Below, piece by piece: positions 18,068 to 27,595 of a stretch of 50,199 nt of DNA. Made by a program: the position numbers and the translations under genes. Each line of letters opens with the position of its first letter. Within the stretch, counting starts at the first letter, position 1. The notes beneath the pieces are model-generated. The model did not search any database, was not told the DNA's origin, and was given only the letters and a program-made list of their open reading frames with translations. Source of the DNA: Chloroflexota bacterium. Its GTDB lineage: Bacteria > Chloroflexota > Anaerolineae > UBA1429. Where the stretch lies: contig DUUT01000094.1 of assembly GCA_012841405.1 (NCBI GenBank), positions 1-50,199 of the forward strand. The letters are read 5' to 3'.

Positions 18068-19744
18068 ATGCGGGTGCTGCGCTACGGTCGATGGACAACG
18101 ACGTTCGATCGCTTTCTCGGTGTTGATCGCGTTGTCTTTCGTGCACCGGACGGCTCTACGGTCACGCGCCCTACCTTTGACCATCAGCCCGCCGAGCTCG
18201 TGTACGACCACCACGGCTATGAAGACACCATCGCCAACGGTGAGGTCGTCACCGCGGTTCGCTTTACCCCCACGATGGTGGGCGTCTATCACTACCGTGC
18301 CATGCGGAGCGATGAGGTGGTCGAGGAGGGTACGCTGACGTGCGACTCGTCCGACCATCCCGGGTTCGTCCAGGTCAGCGAACGCGACCCGCGCTATTTC
18401 GCCCTCTCGAACGGTGACGCCTTTTGTCCCATCGGCCTGTGTCTGTGCGCTCCGCCGCGCTACCCGCTGCCCCAGGGCATGGCCCATTTCCTCACATCCG
18501 AGGACACCGCCACCTTGGGCACCGCCGAGTACCGGCGCTGGTTCCGAGCCCTCGAGGCCGCCGGCGCGAATTTCGCGCGGCTCTGGCTGTCAAACCCCTG
18601 CTTTGAACCCGAGACCGAGGTCGCCGGCGAGCTCGACCTGGCGCGGTTCGCCCGGCTAGATCGCATCATCGAGCTGGCGCGTCAGCACGGCATCCGCCTC
18701 AAGCTCTGTCTGGAGCACTTTCGCACCTTTGAGCCCGGCTCGCCCTTTTCCAAGGTGCTGCGCCACCCAGAGGACGGTCGCTCCCCGGCCTCCATGGACG
18801 AGTGGTTCACCGAGCCAACCTGGCAAGACCTGTGGCTGCGCAAGGTGGGCGCCTACATCGCTCGCTACGGCGACGACCCCACCGTCATGGCGTGGGAGCT
18901 GTGGAACGAGATCGACTGCTGCGCGACGAGCTCCTGGGAGATCCAGCGCTCCTGGACGCGCAGGATGCTGCGCACCATCAAGGCTATGGCGCCCCAGCAG
19001 CTGGTGACCAACTCGTTGGGCAGCTTTGATGACGAGCACAAGCAGGCGCTTCAGGACGATTTCCACATGGAGGAGATGGACTTTCAGCAGGTCCACCGCT
19101 ACCTCGATCAGGGCGCCCCGTGGCGCATCTGCACGGTGGACCCGGTGGCATTCTCGGTGGACGCCGTGCTCCGCGCCCGCCGCCCCGACCGGCCCGTCAT
19201 CCTCGCCGAGACAGGCGCGGTGAACGATCGTCACACCGGCCCATTCCGCTACTACCGGGCGGACTATCGCGGCATCCTCCTGCATGACACTACGTTCCCG
19301 GCCTTTTTCGCCGGTGCTGCCGGAACGGGCCAGATCTGGCACTGGGATCGCTACGTGGATGAAAAGCACCTCTGGCACGCGTTCCGCCCGTTCGCCGATC
19401 TCGTGGCGGGCATCGCCCTGGATGCCGAAGCGTTCCGACCCATCGATCTCTCCACGGAGGATGCATGGATTCTGGGTCTCCTGGGGCGCACGCACCTCCT
19501 CCTGTGGGTGCGTAACCGGGCCGATAGCTGGCACGCCGTGCTACGCGACGAGGTCGCGCCGGCCGCGCTGGCACCCCAGGATGTCGATCTCACGCCCCTC
19601 GGTGTGACCGATGGCACCATCGAGTCCTATGCGCCGTGGCACGATGACACCGTCGGCGCCGCGCTGGACGGGGGCACGCTCCACCTGCCCGCCGTGCAGT
19701 ACGCCGCCATGGTGCGCATCCGTCGGAAGGAGGCGGTCACCTAG
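18068..19744 (+). CDS. GH5-like glycoside hydrolase with N-terminal beta domain
   Basis: A 558-aa predicted cytoplasmic glycosidase. Residues 1-90 form a small beta domain of the DUF5060 type (RWTTTFD, FTPTMVGVYHYRA). A TIM barrel spans ~110-430. Glu281 in WELWNEID is the likely acid/base and Glu381 in ILAETGAV the likely nucleophile, the spacing seen in clan GH-A enzymes. A C-terminal beta domain (~440-558) follows. There is no signal peptide. The start follows GAGAGGAG. It opens the carbohydrate locus that continues with two larger hydrolases and a sugar transporter. The substrate could be a beta-mannan or beta-glucan oligosaccharide, but this is only a family-level guess. Confidence 0.82.
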   Translation: MRVLRYGRWTTTFDRFLGVDRVVFRAPDGSTVTRPTFDHQPAELVYDHHGYEDTIANGEVVTAVRFTPTMVGVYHYRAMRSDEVVEEGTLTCDSSDHPGFVQVSERDPRYFALSNGDAFCPIGLCLCAPPRYPLPQGMAHFLTSEDTATLGTAEYRRWFRALEAAGANFARLWLSNPCFEPETEVAGELDLARFARLDRIIELARQHGIRLKLCLEHFRTFEPGSPFSKVLRHPEDGRSPASMDEWFTEPTWQDLWLRKVGAYIARYGDDPTVMAWELWNEIDCCATSSWEIQRSWTRRMLRTIKAMAPQQLVTNSLGSFDDEHKQALQDDFHMEEMDFQQVHRYLDQGAPWRICTVDPVAFSVDAVLRARRPDRPVILAETGAVNDRHTGPFRYYRADYRGILLHDTTFPAFFAGAAGTGQIWHWDRYVDEKHLWHAFRPFADLVAGIALDAEAFRPIDLSTEDAWILGLLGRTHLLLWVRNRADSWHAVLRDEVAPAALAPQDVDLTPLGVTDGTIESYAPWHDDTVGAALDGGTLHLPAVQYAAMVRIRRKEAVT

Positions 19745-19885
19745 CGCCGGGCCGAACGGCGTGGGTCCCCACGTGGCGCAGTGACACCCCCTGGGAGCGC
19801 CGCGCGTGAGCCCTTGGGACGTGCTGTGTGGACCGCTCGTTGCCAACAAGCAGGCCAAGGTAATCAGTCGTAGGAGACGAGAACT

Positions 19886-22123
19886 GTGGGTACTCCGATG
19901 TCGAGTAGGCCGATGCCCGATAGTGATCGCTGGCCCGTCTTTACGGTGCCGTGGGATGACACAACGACGGGCGCGACGGACATGTCGCACCTCCTGGACA
20001 AGCCCGCCGGCGCCACGGGCTTTATCCGCATCGTGGATGGCCACCTGGCCACCGGCGACGGCAAGCGCTGGCGCATCTGGGGGCAGAACCTGACGCGCGC
20101 CGCCGCCCTGCCGCCGATGGAGCTCGCCCCCGTCATCGCCCGCCGCCTGGCCAAGTTTGGGCTGAACTGCCTCCGTCTGCATCACATCGACCATCGCTGG
20201 CCCGATGGCATCCTCATGCGCCGCAAGAGCCAGACGCCGTTGCCGCCGCGCTTTCGTGATGCCGTCCAGCGCGATGACGAGCCGACGCGCGCCCTCGATC
20301 CCGAGGCCATGGCGCGGCTCGACTATTTCATCTTCTGCTGCAAGCAGGAGGGGATCTATATCGACCTCAACCTGAACGTCTCGCGCCCCTTTACGGCGGC
20401 AGACGGCGTCAAGCAGGTGGATTGGATCGGCTACGGCAAAGCGCTGACGTATTTCGACCCACAGCTCATCACCCTCCAGAAGGAGTATGCCGCGCAACTC
20501 CTCGGCCACGTGAACGCCTACACGGGCAACCGCTACGCCGAAGAGCCCGCCGTGGCCATCGTCGAGCTGGTGAATGAGAACAGCATCGTCGAGTCGTGGG
20601 TCAAGGGACGGCTGCGGGGCGAGCAGCGCGAGCCCTTTGGCACTTGGGGCGATATCCCCTCCGCCTATGCGGAGGATCTGGACCGGCTGTGGAACGACTG
20701 GCTGCTGCGCCGCTATCCCGATCGGCAGGCGCTGGCCGCCGCCTGGGAGGGTGACCTGCGCGAGCATGAGGACGCCCTGCGCGGCACGGTACGGCGTCTC
20801 CAGCCGGAGGATTTCGCCGCCGCCTCGCGAGGGCGCTTCCACGATGAAGCGACGTTCTACAGCTCGATCGAGCGACGGTTCTTCCAAGAGATGGCCGCCT
20901 ACCTGCGCGGCGAGCTGGGTGTCCGCCAGCCGATCGTTGGGAGCTCTGACCACAACCACGGCATCAACGGCACCATGCACATCTATGATAATTCCCTTCT
21001 CGGCATCATCGACGGACACTGCTACTGGCAGCACCCGCGATACGGCCTCGAGGGATGGTTGGGCAGCGAGTGGACCATCACCAACACGCCAATGGTGGAT
21101 GCCCCCGACCACTCGGCGGTGGCACAGCTCTCGCGCAGCGCCGTCGCCGGGCTGCCCTACACGCTGTCCGAGATCAACGAGCCCTTCCCGAACGACTATG
21201 CCTGCGAGTTCATCCCCATCATCGCCGCCTATGCCCTGTTGCAGGATTGGGACGGGGTGTTCATCTATGACTATGGGCTGAACTCGGACGAGTCGCGGCG
21301 CAACCGCGCGATCCAGCGGTTCTTCTCCATCGGCAACGACCCGGTCAAGATGGCCGAAACAGCCGTCGGGGCGCTCATGTTCCTGCGCGGTGATGTCCGC
21401 GCTGCCGAGAAACTCGTCGAGCGCACGTTGACGCGTGAGCGGCTGGTTGAGAGCCTGCGAACCGACCTCCCCGATGACGAGCATCCCTTCGAGATCCCGC
21501 TCATCAAGGGGCGGCTCGCCCTGGTACATCGTACGGCGCTCGCCTCCTTTGACGCCGAGGCTGTGACGCCGACGGAGGACGAGCTCACGCTCCCCGAGGG
21601 GGATATCGTCAGCGATACCGGCGAGCTCGTCTGGGAGGACCGTCCCGACGACGGGCGCGTGCTCATCGACACGCCCCGGCACCAAGCCGTCATCGGCCGC
21701 ACCGGCCGACGCGCCACGACGAACGTCGTCGTCGACCTCGAAACGCCGTTTGCCGCCGTGCAGGTGGCCAGCCTCGCCGATGCGCCCCTCGCCCGCGCTG
21801 AGCGCCTGTTACTGCTCACCGCGGCACGCTCGGCGAACACCGGCATGCGCTGGCTCGATGACACGCGCCGCTCACTGGGCCAGGCGTGGGGCCATGCCCC
21901 CACGCGCATCGAGCCGGTGACGGGACGTATCACCCTGCGCGGGCTCGAGGGGGCAGACGCCGTGACCGTCCAACCGCTCGATGGCCAGGGCCAACCCATG
22001 GGGGCGCCCATCACCGCCACCCGCGACGCGGAGGGATTTGTCATTCCCCTCACGGCAGAGCCTGCCACCCTCTGGTATCTTGTCACCGTTTCGCGCCCGG
22101 CATCGCCCGGCGCCACGCACTAA
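19886..22123 (+). CDS. Cellulase-family (clan GH-A-like) glycosyl hydrolase, paralog 1
   Basis: A 745-aa enzyme with a TIM barrel and C-terminal beta domains. The N-terminal segment (KPAGATGFIRIVDGHL, RWRIWGQNL) is typical of large bacterial cellulase-family proteins. Glu231 in VELVNENS is the likely acid/base and Glu429 in LSEINEPFPN the likely nucleophile. The C-terminal part (~540-740) repeats short beta segments (DIVSDTGELVWE, TPRHQAVIGRTG). No signal peptide, so cytoplasmic. The GTG start is chosen for TAGGAGA 8 bp upstream; a Met five codons in is an alternative. The next gene is a clear paralog starting 13 bp after the stop, so the two are translated together. Confidence 0.8.
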   Translation: MGTPMSSRPMPDSDRWPVFTVPWDDTTTGATDMSHLLDKPAGATGFIRIVDGHLATGDGKRWRIWGQNLTRAAALPPMELAPVIARRLAKFGLNCLRLHHIDHRWPDGILMRRKSQTPLPPRFRDAVQRDDEPTRALDPEAMARLDYFIFCCKQEGIYIDLNLNVSRPFTAADGVKQVDWIGYGKALTYFDPQLITLQKEYAAQLLGHVNAYTGNRYAEEPAVAIVELVNENSIVESWVKGRLRGEQREPFGTWGDIPSAYAEDLDRLWNDWLLRRYPDRQALAAAWEGDLREHEDALRGTVRRLQPEDFAAASRGRFHDEATFYSSIERRFFQEMAAYLRGELGVRQPIVGSSDHNHGINGTMHIYDNSLLGIIDGHCYWQHPRYGLEGWLGSEWTITNTPMVDAPDHSAVAQLSRSAVAGLPYTLSEINEPFPNDYACEFIPIIAAYALLQDWDGVFIYDYGLNSDESRRNRAIQRFFSIGNDPVKMAETAVGALMFLRGDVRAAEKLVERTLTRERLVESLRTDLPDDEHPFEIPLIKGRLALVHRTALASFDAEAVTPTEDELTLPEGDIVSDTGELVWEDRPDDGRVLIDTPRHQAVIGRTGRRATTNVVVDLETPFAAVQVASLADAPLARAERLLLLTAARSANTGMRWLDDTRRSLGQAWGHAPTRIEPVTGRITLRGLEGADAVTVQPLDGQGQPMGAPITATRDAEGFVIPLTAEPATLWYLVTVSRPASPGATH

Positions 22124-22136
22124 GGATGTGAATGCC

Positions 22137-24353
22137 ATGCGTAGACCAATGCCCAATACCGACAACTGGCCAGAGTACATCGTCCCGTGGGACGACACCA
22201 CCGAAAGCCCGGTGGATGTGTCCCGCTTGCTGCACAAGCCCGCCGGCTCCAAGGGGTTCATCCGCAACATCGACGGTCACCTGGCCACCGGCGACGGCGA
22301 GCGCTGGCGGATGTGGGCGCTGAACGTCTGCACCGATAATCCCCTGCCGCCGATGGAGTACGCGCCGATCGTGGCGCGCCGTCTGGCCAAGTACGCCGTG
22401 AACTGCGTGCGGCTCCACGCCATCGATCATCGCTGGCCCAAGGGGATCATCATGCGACGCTCCGACGGGCAGCAATCGACGTGGAACTCGGGGCCAGACC
22501 CCGACACGACCCGGGCCCTCGACCCCGAAGGGCTCGCCCGGCTCGACTGGTTCGTCTACTGCTGCAAGAACGAGGGCATCTACGTTGACCTGAACCTCAA
22601 CGTCGCGCGGCGCTTTACCGACGCCGACGGCGTGGTCGACGCCGAACAGGTGCGCTGGGGCAAGGCGCTCACCTACTTTGACGAGCGCCTCATCGCCCTC
22701 CAGAAGGAGTACGCGCGGCAGCTGTTGGACCACGTCAATCCCTTCACCGGCGTCCGCTATGCCGACGAGCCGGCCGTCTGCCTCGTCGAGATCGTCAACG
22801 AGAATAGCCTGCTCGAGTTTTGGGTGGGCGGCTACCTCACCCGAGGCGAGGCCGAGTCGCGCCACGGCCACTGGTATCCCGTCGCGCCGTACTATGTCGA
22901 CAAGCTCGATCGTTTGTGGAACGACTGGCTGGCGCGCCGCTACCCAGATCGCGCCGCACTCTCAGCGGCATGGGGCGGCGACCTGCGCGAATATGAGGAC
23001 CCCCTGCGCGGCAGTGTGCAGCGACTGCACATTACGGACTTTGCCACGGCCAACGCGCAGCGTTTTCGCGATGAGGCGCTCTTTTACACCGAGATCGAAC
23101 GCGACTTTTTCATTGATATGCGCGAGTTTCTCCGCGGAGAGCTGGGCGTCCAGCAGCTCATCCTGGGCACCTCGGACCACAACCAAAACTGGAGCGCACT
23201 CCCCATGCTCCAGGCGAATGCCGTGCTCGACGTGATGGACGGCCACTTTTACTGGCAGCACCCGCAGCGGCCGGCGGTGCGCAAGCCGGGGGAGGACGTG
23301 TGGACCATCGTCAACACGCCCATGGTCGATCAGCCGGACGCCTCGGTGGCAGCCGCCGTGTCGCGTAGCCGGGTGAAGGGGCTGCCCTACATCCTGTCCG
23401 AGGTGAACGAGCCCTTCCCCAACGACTATGGCGCCGAGTTCCTGCCGATCCTGGCGGCCTATGCCCTGCTCCAGGATTGGGATGGCATCGTTATCTATGA
23501 CTTTGATGGCACCTGGGGAGCGCCCTACTGGCAGAACGAGCAGTGGCGTGACGCCAGCATCCTGACCTTCTTTGAGGTGAGTCGCGATCCGGTCAAGTGG
23601 ACGCAGATGGCCAGCGTAGGGCTCATGTTCCTGCGGGGCGACATCCAAGCGGCGCGCCAGGTCGTGGAGCGCCACATGCCCCAGGAATGGGTGCTTGAGA
23701 GCCTCCGCGCTCCCGTCGACCGCACACGCCCCTATTGGATGTCCCATCTGCCGGGTCGGCTCGCGCTGGTGCACCGTACCGAGATCGCCTCGTTTACCGC
23801 TGATGCGCTGTCGCCGGCGCCAGGGGAGATCGAGCTCCCCACAGAGTCCATCGTGAGCGATACGGGCGAGCTAACCTGGGAGGCGGTGCCCGAGGACGGT
23901 CGCGTGCTCATGGACGCCCCCCGCCACCAGGTCATCATCGGTCGGGCCGGCAGCCGAGCGACGTCGAACTTGCGCGTGGATCTCACCACGCCGTTTGCGG
24001 CAGTCGAGCTGACTAGCCTGGACGACCGCCCCATCGCCGACAGTGACGAGATGCTGCTGGTGGCCGTGGCACGCTCCGCGAACACGGGCATGCGCTGGAC
24101 GGACGAGACCCGCACCTCCTGTCAGAATGACGGGGGCTCCTGGGGCCATGCCCCCACACGACTCGAACCGGTCACCGCGCGGATCTCCCTACAGGGGCTC
24201 AACGGCGCCACGCGTGTCGCGCTGCAACCGCTGGACGCGCGCGGGCTGCCACAGGGCGAGCCGATCACGTTTGAGCAGCAGGGCGATACCTTTGCCCTTG
24301 CCCTGCCGAGCACACCGACCACGCCCTGGTTCCTGGTCACCGTGTCGCGATGA
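22137..24353 (+). CDS. Cellulase-family (clan GH-A-like) glycosyl hydrolase, paralog 2
   Basis: A 738-aa tandem paralog of the preceding enzyme, colinear over its whole length. The same landmarks recur: KPAGSKGFIRNIDGHL, Glu222 in VEIVNENS (likely acid/base), Glu422 in LSEVNEPFPNDY (likely nucleophile), and the C-terminal SIVSDTGELTWE and APRHQVIIGRAG. The substrate-facing loops differ, for example the segment after RWPKGIIMRR, which fits a duplication followed by specialisation. The ATG follows AAGGA. No signal peptide. A new promoter lies between this gene and the solute-binding protein, so enzymes and transporter can be controlled separately. Confidence 0.8.
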   Translation: MRRPMPNTDNWPEYIVPWDDTTESPVDVSRLLHKPAGSKGFIRNIDGHLATGDGERWRMWALNVCTDNPLPPMEYAPIVARRLAKYAVNCVRLHAIDHRWPKGIIMRRSDGQQSTWNSGPDPDTTRALDPEGLARLDWFVYCCKNEGIYVDLNLNVARRFTDADGVVDAEQVRWGKALTYFDERLIALQKEYARQLLDHVNPFTGVRYADEPAVCLVEIVNENSLLEFWVGGYLTRGEAESRHGHWYPVAPYYVDKLDRLWNDWLARRYPDRAALSAAWGGDLREYEDPLRGSVQRLHITDFATANAQRFRDEALFYTEIERDFFIDMREFLRGELGVQQLILGTSDHNQNWSALPMLQANAVLDVMDGHFYWQHPQRPAVRKPGEDVWTIVNTPMVDQPDASVAAAVSRSRVKGLPYILSEVNEPFPNDYGAEFLPILAAYALLQDWDGIVIYDFDGTWGAPYWQNEQWRDASILTFFEVSRDPVKWTQMASVGLMFLRGDIQAARQVVERHMPQEWVLESLRAPVDRTRPYWMSHLPGRLALVHRTEIASFTADALSPAPGEIELPTESIVSDTGELTWEAVPEDGRVLMDAPRHQVIIGRAGSRATSNLRVDLTTPFAAVELTSLDDRPIADSDEMLLVAVARSANTGMRWTDETRTSCQNDGGSWGHAPTRLEPVTARISLQGLNGATRVALQPLDARGLPQGEPITFEQQGDTFALALPSTPTTPWFLVTVSR

Positions 24354-24409
24354 TAGCGCGGCGCCGCCCGGCGGAATCACCGTGGCGACGACACGCTGGT
24401 GGCGGGTAA

Positions 24410-24438
24410 TTGCCATAAACCGCATTCCTTGGCATAAT
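24410..24438 (+). promoter_or_regulatory. Promoter of the sugar transporter genes
   Basis: TTGCCA at 24410-24415 and CATAAT at 24433-24438 with a 17-bp spacer. The leader is about 100 nt, ending in AAGGAG ahead of the ATG at 24548. Confidence 0.55.
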
Positions 24439-24547
24439 GCGCCCGGAAGGAGGATGCCTATCGATGATGTGTGCCCAGCGATTGCCTCGGCTAGCGCGTG
24501 CGGCAGACACTAGTTCGGATCCCTAAATCAAGAAGGAGAAGCCGTCC

Positions 24548-26380
24548 ATGTCTATGCAAGAACGTCTTTCACGTCGTGGTTTCCTGCGGTGGAGCGCCCT
24601 AGGCGCCTCGGCCACGCTGCTCGCCTCGTGCGCCCCGCAGGTCGTGAAAGAGACGGTGGTCGTCGAGAAGGAAGTCGAAAAAGAGGTCACCACCGTCGTT
24701 GAAAAAGAGGTCGAGAAAGAAGTTACCGTCGTCGTCGGTTCCAAGACGCCCGAGGAGATCCTCACCGAGATCGGCAACATGCCCGGCAGCCCCGATCACC
24801 CCAAGGGCTGGAAGACGCTCCTGCCTGATCTGCCGGCGGGTGTGCCCTACGAGGACCCCGTGGTCATCACCTGTACCCGCCGCGTCGACGCGCAGACCCG
24901 CTTCTGCGAGGGCGAGGATCTGGACAACAACCCCTGGTCACGCATGATCGAGGCGTTGTTCAACGTTCGCTACGAGACAGCCTGGACGTGGAGCACCGGT
25001 GACGAGGGCAACCAGAAGTACAACCTGGCGATGGCCAGCGGTGATATGCCCGACTTTCTCGAGACGGTACCCCCCACGATCTTTTCCAAGATGGTGGAGT
25101 CGGACCTCCTTGAGGACATCACTGAAGCCTACGACATGTATGCCAGCCCCCGCTGGAAGGCCATCTGGCGCGAGTACGGTGACCTTCCCTGGACGTGGGT
25201 GACGTTCAACGGGCGCAAGTTCGGCATCTCCAAGGTCGAGGACCTGGCCCACAATGACTGCCTCATGTGGTACCGCGCGGACTGGCTGGACAAGGCCGGG
25301 CTCCCCGTGCCCACGACCTTTGATGAAGTGCGCGAGCTGGCGCTGACCTTTGCCCAGAACGACTATGGTCAGGGTGCTCCGGGCACGACCATCGGCCTGC
25401 TCGCCAGTGCTGCCGAGACCAGCAACCTCTTCCACACCTGGTTCGGTAGTCTCGACTGCTTCTGGGGCGGCTTTGGCTACATTCCGGACCAGTGGCAGCC
25501 CGAGGGCGACGGCCTGATGTACGGCGCCATTCGCCCCGAGATGAAAGAAGCCTTGGCCATGTTCGCCCAGTGGTACCAGGATGGGGTGTTCTCCAAGGAC
25601 TTTTACACCCTCACCACCTCGCAGTCTATGGAGCAGGTGGCGGCCAACCTGTGCGGCCTCCACTTTACGCCTTCCTGGGGCGCCAACTTGGACAGCGTGA
25701 CGAACGACCCCGAGGCCGTGTGGGCCTTTGCCGACATCCCCGTCGGGCCCAAGGGCTTTGCGCGGCGCTACACCGAGAACAACTTTAAGGCCGACCCCTT
25801 TGCCTTCCGCAAGGGATTCGAGCACGTCGACAAGATCTTTACCATCACCGACTGGTGGGATCAGCTCTGGCACGACCCCTGGCGGCGCATGCACGGCTGG
25901 GAGGGCTGCAACTATCAGTTCGAGGGTGATGAGGTCAGGTCCACCGGCATCGGCTTCCAGGCGTGGACACCGGGCCCCGTGGGCACCCGTGGCGGCGGCT
26001 TTATCGATCCCAAGCAGCCCGCCACCCAGATCCGCTACCAGCTCGATGAGTGGGGCAAGCTCCCGCGCGAGCAGCGTGACGCCATGATGAACCTGATCCT
26101 GGAAGACCCCACCGGCACGACGACGGTGAACAACCTGTGCCGCCTGCGGATCCTCGAGACGGCGGACCAGGGCGTCATGACGCAGCTGCAGCGCACCGCA
26201 ACCCCGACACAGATCGAGCGGGGCGCCGACCTCGAGAAACTGCAAAACCAGACGTTCATCAACATCATCATCGGTCAGCAGCCACTGGACGATTGGGACA
26301 CCTTTGTCGAGCAGTGGAAGGCAATGGGTGGCGACCAGTGGACGGCAGAAGTCAACGAGTGGTGGCAGAGCAGGTCGTAA
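24548..26380 (+). CDS. Tat-type lipoprotein, sugar ABC transporter substrate-binding protein
   Basis: A 610-aa extracellular solute-binding lipoprotein of the LplA/YtcQ-like (CUT1) group. The N-terminus has a twin-arginine motif (SRRGFLRW, residues 8-15) and a lipobox LLASC with Cys28. A spacer of Val/Glu/Lys repeats (EKEVEKEV type, residues ~33-63) follows, a hallmark of Chloroflexota binding proteins. The rest is a periplasmic-binding-protein fold rich in Trp and Asp/Asn, suited to large oligosaccharides. It precedes two permeases with no ATPase gene, as is usual when a shared ATPase (MsmX type) serves several systems. Context with three glycosidases suggests an oligosaccharide ligand. Confidence 0.88.
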   Translation: MSMQERLSRRGFLRWSALGASATLLASCAPQVVKETVVVEKEVEKEVTTVVEKEVEKEVTVVVGSKTPEEILTEIGNMPGSPDHPKGWKTLLPDLPAGVPYEDPVVITCTRRVDAQTRFCEGEDLDNNPWSRMIEALFNVRYETAWTWSTGDEGNQKYNLAMASGDMPDFLETVPPTIFSKMVESDLLEDITEAYDMYASPRWKAIWREYGDLPWTWVTFNGRKFGISKVEDLAHNDCLMWYRADWLDKAGLPVPTTFDEVRELALTFAQNDYGQGAPGTTIGLLASAAETSNLFHTWFGSLDCFWGGFGYIPDQWQPEGDGLMYGAIRPEMKEALAMFAQWYQDGVFSKDFYTLTTSQSMEQVAANLCGLHFTPSWGANLDSVTNDPEAVWAFADIPVGPKGFARRYTENNFKADPFAFRKGFEHVDKIFTITDWWDQLWHDPWRRMHGWEGCNYQFEGDEVRSTGIGFQAWTPGPVGTRGGGFIDPKQPATQIRYQLDEWGKLPREQRDAMMNLILEDPTGTTTVNNLCRLRILETADQGVMTQLQRTATPTQIERGADLEKLQNQTFINIIIGQQPLDDWDTFVEQWKAMGGDQWTAEVNEWWQSRS

Positions 26381-26395
26381 CCTGAGCTGCCCAGG

Positions 26396-26427
26396 CCCGA
26401 CCGGTTCCGGTAGCGGAACCGGTCGGG
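26396..26427 (+). terminator. Intercistronic hairpin between binding protein and permeases
   Basis: A perfect 14-bp stem, CCCGACCGGTTCCG with its complement, and a GTAG loop, 16 bp after the stop codon. No T-tract follows. In ABC operons such hairpins often cause partial termination or mRNA stabilisation so that more binding protein than permease is made. A smaller 7-bp hairpin (GTCGGAC/GTCCGAC) lies at 26540-26560. Confidence 0.55.
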
Positions 26428-26617
26428 TCACGAATCCTTACCGCTGGGGCGGGCGGAGCGCCCGCGCCGGTCACACTTCGGTGTGTGTGGCTGGCGATGA
26501 TGCCCGGTATCGTCGCCAGCCTTCTTGAGCCGATCGCACGTCGGACCTTCACCGTCCGACCGCGTCTGATCTTGACAACAACGCCGGGCCGTAACTTCTG
26601 GCATGGAGGATACAGCG

Positions 26618-27568
26618 ATGGCAGTTGCGGGAGCCGAACGAGTACAGGCGGGGGCAACCCGCGCCAGAATCCTACGATACCTGGCCCGAACGTGGCCCCT
26701 GTACCTCATGCTCGTGCCCGGGATGATCTTTGTGGCCATCTTTAGCTACTACCCGATGTATGGCGTCGTTATCGCCTTTCAGGATTTCAACCCAGGATTG
26801 GGGTTCGTCCGGTCTCCCTGGGTGGGGCTGAAGCACTTTCGCTACATCCTCACGATGAACCCCGACTTTTATAACATCCTGCGAAACACGATCGTCATCT
26901 CTACCCTCAAGATCGCGACAATGCAGGTCTCGGCGATCGCGTTGGCGCTGTTGCTCAACGAGGTCAAGAACGCCCTGTTCAAGCGCACGGTGCAGACCAT
27001 CGTCTACCTGCCCCACTTTTTGTCGTGGATCGTACTGGGCGGGATCATCCTCGACATGCTGGGCTCGAACGGCATCGTGACCCGCGGGCTCAAGTCGCTG
27101 GGCCTCGAGAGTCCCCCGATGTTCCTGGGCAGTAACAAGTGGTTTGTACCGACGTTGATCGTCACCAACCTGTGGCAGGGCGTCGGATGGTCCACCATCA
27201 TCTATCTCGCCGCCCTCACGAGCGTGGATCCCCAGCTTCACGAGGCTGCCGCCATCGACGGCGCGAACCGCTTTCAGCGCGTCTGGCATGTGACGCTGCC
27301 GGGGATTTCGAGCACTATCGTGCTGTTGGCCTGTTTGTCGCTGGGGAACGTGCTCCAGGCTGGGTTCGATCAGGTGTTCATGCTGTACAACCCGGCGGTG
27401 TATGCTTCCGGCGACATCCTCGACACGTACGTGTTCCGCGCAGGCCTCATTGCGGCGCAGTACAGCATGGCTGGCGCCATTGGCCTCATCAAGTCGGCAG
27501 TCGGCTTTGTACTCATCGTCATTGCCTACTATCTCGCCGACAAGTATGCCGGCTACCGCATCTTCTAG
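26618..27568 (+). CDS. Sugar ABC transporter permease (LplB-like)
   Basis: A 316-aa integral membrane subunit of a CUT1-type carbohydrate importer. About six membrane segments are visible, beginning at YLMLVPGMIFVAIFSYYPMYG. The cytoplasmic coupling (EAA) loop reads EAAAIDGANRFQRVWHVTLPGI near residues 205-226 in part, the site that docks the ATPase. The ATG at 26618 is chosen because GGAGGA lies 7 bp upstream; an ATG at 26603 would put that site inside the gene. It forms a pair with the next permease, 27 bp downstream. Confidence 0.92.
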   Translation: MAVAGAERVQAGATRARILRYLARTWPLYLMLVPGMIFVAIFSYYPMYGVVIAFQDFNPGLGFVRSPWVGLKHFRYILTMNPDFYNILRNTIVISTLKIATMQVSAIALALLLNEVKNALFKRTVQTIVYLPHFLSWIVLGGIILDMLGSNGIVTRGLKSLGLESPPMFLGSNKWFVPTLIVTNLWQGVGWSTIIYLAALTSVDPQLHEAAAIDGANRFQRVWHVTLPGISSTIVLLACLSLGNVLQAGFDQVFMLYNPAVYASGDILDTYVFRAGLIAAQYSMAGAIGLIKSAVGFVLIVIAYYLADKYAGYRIF

Positions 27569-27595
27569 GCCGACGCCTCAGGACAGGAGCCAGCG

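Noticed and set aside
19541-21685. Minus-strand open frame of 714 codons opposite the glycosyl hydrolases
   Set aside because: Exact antisense of the codon pattern of the real gene, with no domain or ribosome site.
24658-24735. Short tandem DNA repeat encoding Glu/Lys/Val repeats
   Set aside because: It is the coding sequence of the spacer in the binding lipoprotein, a known feature of the phylum, not an independent repeat element.
26572-26597. Possible promoter before the first permease (TTGACA and TAACTT)
   Set aside because: The spacer is only 14 bp and the -10 is poor; read-through from the binding-protein promoter is more likely.
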